Shown here: piece by piece, positions 62,849 through 64,000 of the stretch
How the letters are laid out: each line of letters opens with the position of its first letter
Position numbering within the stretch: position 1 is the stretch's first letter
NCBI RefSeq assembly: GCF_027942865.1
Contig: NC_134525.1
Span: forward strand, 19,529,657-19,593,656
From: Odontesthes bonariensis
Taxonomy: Eukaryota; Chordata; Actinopteri; Atheriniformes; Atherinopsidae
DNA: 64,000 bases
Direction: 5' to 3'
Program-made: the position numbers and the translations under genes
The notes under the pieces: model-generated
What the model saw: only the letters and a program-made list of their open reading frames with translations
The model's database searches: none
Told to the model about the DNA's origin: nothing

Positions 62849-63125
62849 GGGCGGCTGTAGCTCAGGAGGAAGAGCAGTCGCCCACCAATCAGAAGGTCGG
62901 TGGTTTGACTCCGGCTATATGTCGAAGCGTCCTTGGGCAAGACACTGAACCCCATGTTGCCTACCAATGCATCCATGTGTGTATGAATGGTTAGAAAGCA
63001 TGTAGTTATGTACAGACTTAAGTGCCGTATGAATGGGTGAATGTGGCATGTAGTGTTAGAAGCGCTTTGAGTGGTCAGCTAGACTGGCGCTAGCGCTGTA
63101 CAAGTACAGTCCATTTAACATTTAC
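62849..63125 (+). mobile_element. tRNA-derived SINE
   Basis: The head resembles a tRNA: an A-box-like tgtagctcaggagg at 62856-62869 and a B-box-like ggtttgactcc at 62902-62912, about 33 bases apart. It is followed by the body typical of fish SINEs (gtcgaagcgtccttgggcaa, gacactgaacccca) and a LINE-derived tail (gcgctttgagtggtc, then gtacaagtacagtccattt). The head does not form a proper tRNA with a CCA-ready acceptor stem, so it is not a tRNA gene. Similar copies are scattered in percomorph genomes. No target duplication could be fixed; the ends are approximate. Confidence 0.82.
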
Positions 63126-64000
63126 TGTGGATCCCTTTTAATCTGAAGAGAGGACATCTATTTTGAAAGTCTTCTTAAAAAGAGATGATAGTTATGATTT
63201 ATTTTTCTTTAGAACTATCTAATATTTTACATTCATTTGAATATCTCTTTGAGATAATGTCAAAAAAGGAATACTGCTGCTGCATTATCACGTAATTACT
63301 TACATTACGTTATACACATACAACCTTATAGAGTCTGCAGCAGTTTTTGTTCACAGTTTTCTCCCTTTTTTTGTTTAACTAGTCACAAAGCCCTTTATGT
63401 TCGGCCAAGAAGCAGCAAATGAGGCAGGAAGATAGAGCACCTCGGCCTCGCAGAATGAAGAGCGAATGGAGAAACACGACTCAACGCTCACTGATGCTTT
63501 CTTGTGTCTGTGACATATTTACTGTGACATGTCCACCGCTACCCAGACTTGTTTTTGACCCTGTAGGGGAGCTGTCTCTTAGAATTAGTTTCATTTAGCA
63601 GTTAACTATTACCCCACGGGGAAATGCACGACTGGTCAAGGGCCTTCCTCAGTGAAAATAAGTAAACATGCACATGTACACAAAACAGCATGCTGCTCTC
63701 TAATGTCTAAAGCTGTGAAAAAGTAGGTGCGTTTCATGCAAAGTGATGGCTTTCTCAACATATTTGATCAACAGAAGATTTGATCCTCTTTGAGAAAGTA
63801 TCCATGTGTTTAGAAAGTGATAAATGAGAAATAGAATTGATATTTTTCAGTAATTTTCATAATTTATGTCATTTATCATAATTTTGCTATAAAGCTGTCT
63901 CCCCAGCGTCTGGGCAAACACAAAGCACACTTCCTATTGGAATTCATCACTAAGGAAGTAGTGCTGGGTGGTTTGAGAAAAATGCAGATTTCGTCTTGGT
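63126..64000. other. Intergenic, no gene seen
   Basis: AT-rich DNA without recognisable exon, RNA gene or repeat up to the window edge. Confidence 0.55.

Noticed and set aside
62849..62925. Possible tRNA gene with A- and B-box-like sequences
   Set aside because: The body and tail match a SINE and the acceptor and anticodon arms are not convincing, so it is a tRNA-derived retroposon.
1..64000. CRISPR arrays, bacterial operons or integrated viral genomes
   Set aside because: No regularly spaced repeats, no compact polycistronic gene layout and no viral structural or LTR features were seen; the DNA is vertebrate.

Overview
The window is vertebrate nuclear DNA, most likely from a teleost fish. 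Real genes are split into short exons with GT/AG borders, intergenic DNA is long, and poly(A/T) tracts and (AT)n arrays are frequent. The mobile elements are typical of fish: L1-clade LINEs, Tc1/mariner elements, TTAA-flanked foldback elements and a tRNA-derived SINE. Three host genes can be reconstructed exon by exon: csrnp1 (plus strand), a pancreatic-type elastase (minus strand) and gorasp1 (plus strand). CSRNP1 and GORASP1 are also close neighbours on human chromosome 3p22, so this is a conserved block with an elastase gene lying inside it.

Layout: 1-4655 has no gene, only a decayed Tc1/mariner-like fragment. 4656-14275 is a dense nest of transposable elements. A Tc1/mariner-like element (4656-10947) was split by a minus-strand L1-type LINE (4921-8837, 13-bp target duplication) and by a nearly perfect palindromic element with TTAA ends (9804-10731). 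A second, plus-strand L1-type LINE (11330-14259, 16-bp target duplication) sits just beyond. 14276-33800 holds no gene I can support; it contains one more TTAA-flanked foldback element (26680-27373). 33900-34220 looks like the csrnp1 promoter and first non-coding exon, followed by a 6.4-kb intron. The csrnp1 coding exons lie in 40614-44434, with an AU-rich 3' UTR to about 46710. The elastase gene occupies 49515 down to 47695. A Tc1 element (49720-51401) lies immediately upstream of its TATA box. gorasp1 occupies 53307-58165. The rest has no recognisable gene apart from a tRNA-derived SINE at 62849-63125.

The three genes do not form a pathway. csrnp1 encodes a nuclear cysteine/serine-rich transcription factor of the immediate-early type. 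The elastase is a secreted digestive serine protease. gorasp1 encodes the Golgi stacking protein GRASP65. They are linked by position only. I found no evidence of a new multi-gene system. The most noteworthy features are the nested, fairly young transposon cluster, the 449-bp-arm palindrome, the elastase gene within the CSRNP1-GORASP1 block, and the Tc1 insertion at its promoter. All similarity statements rest on reading the sequence and on remembered family features; no database search was made.
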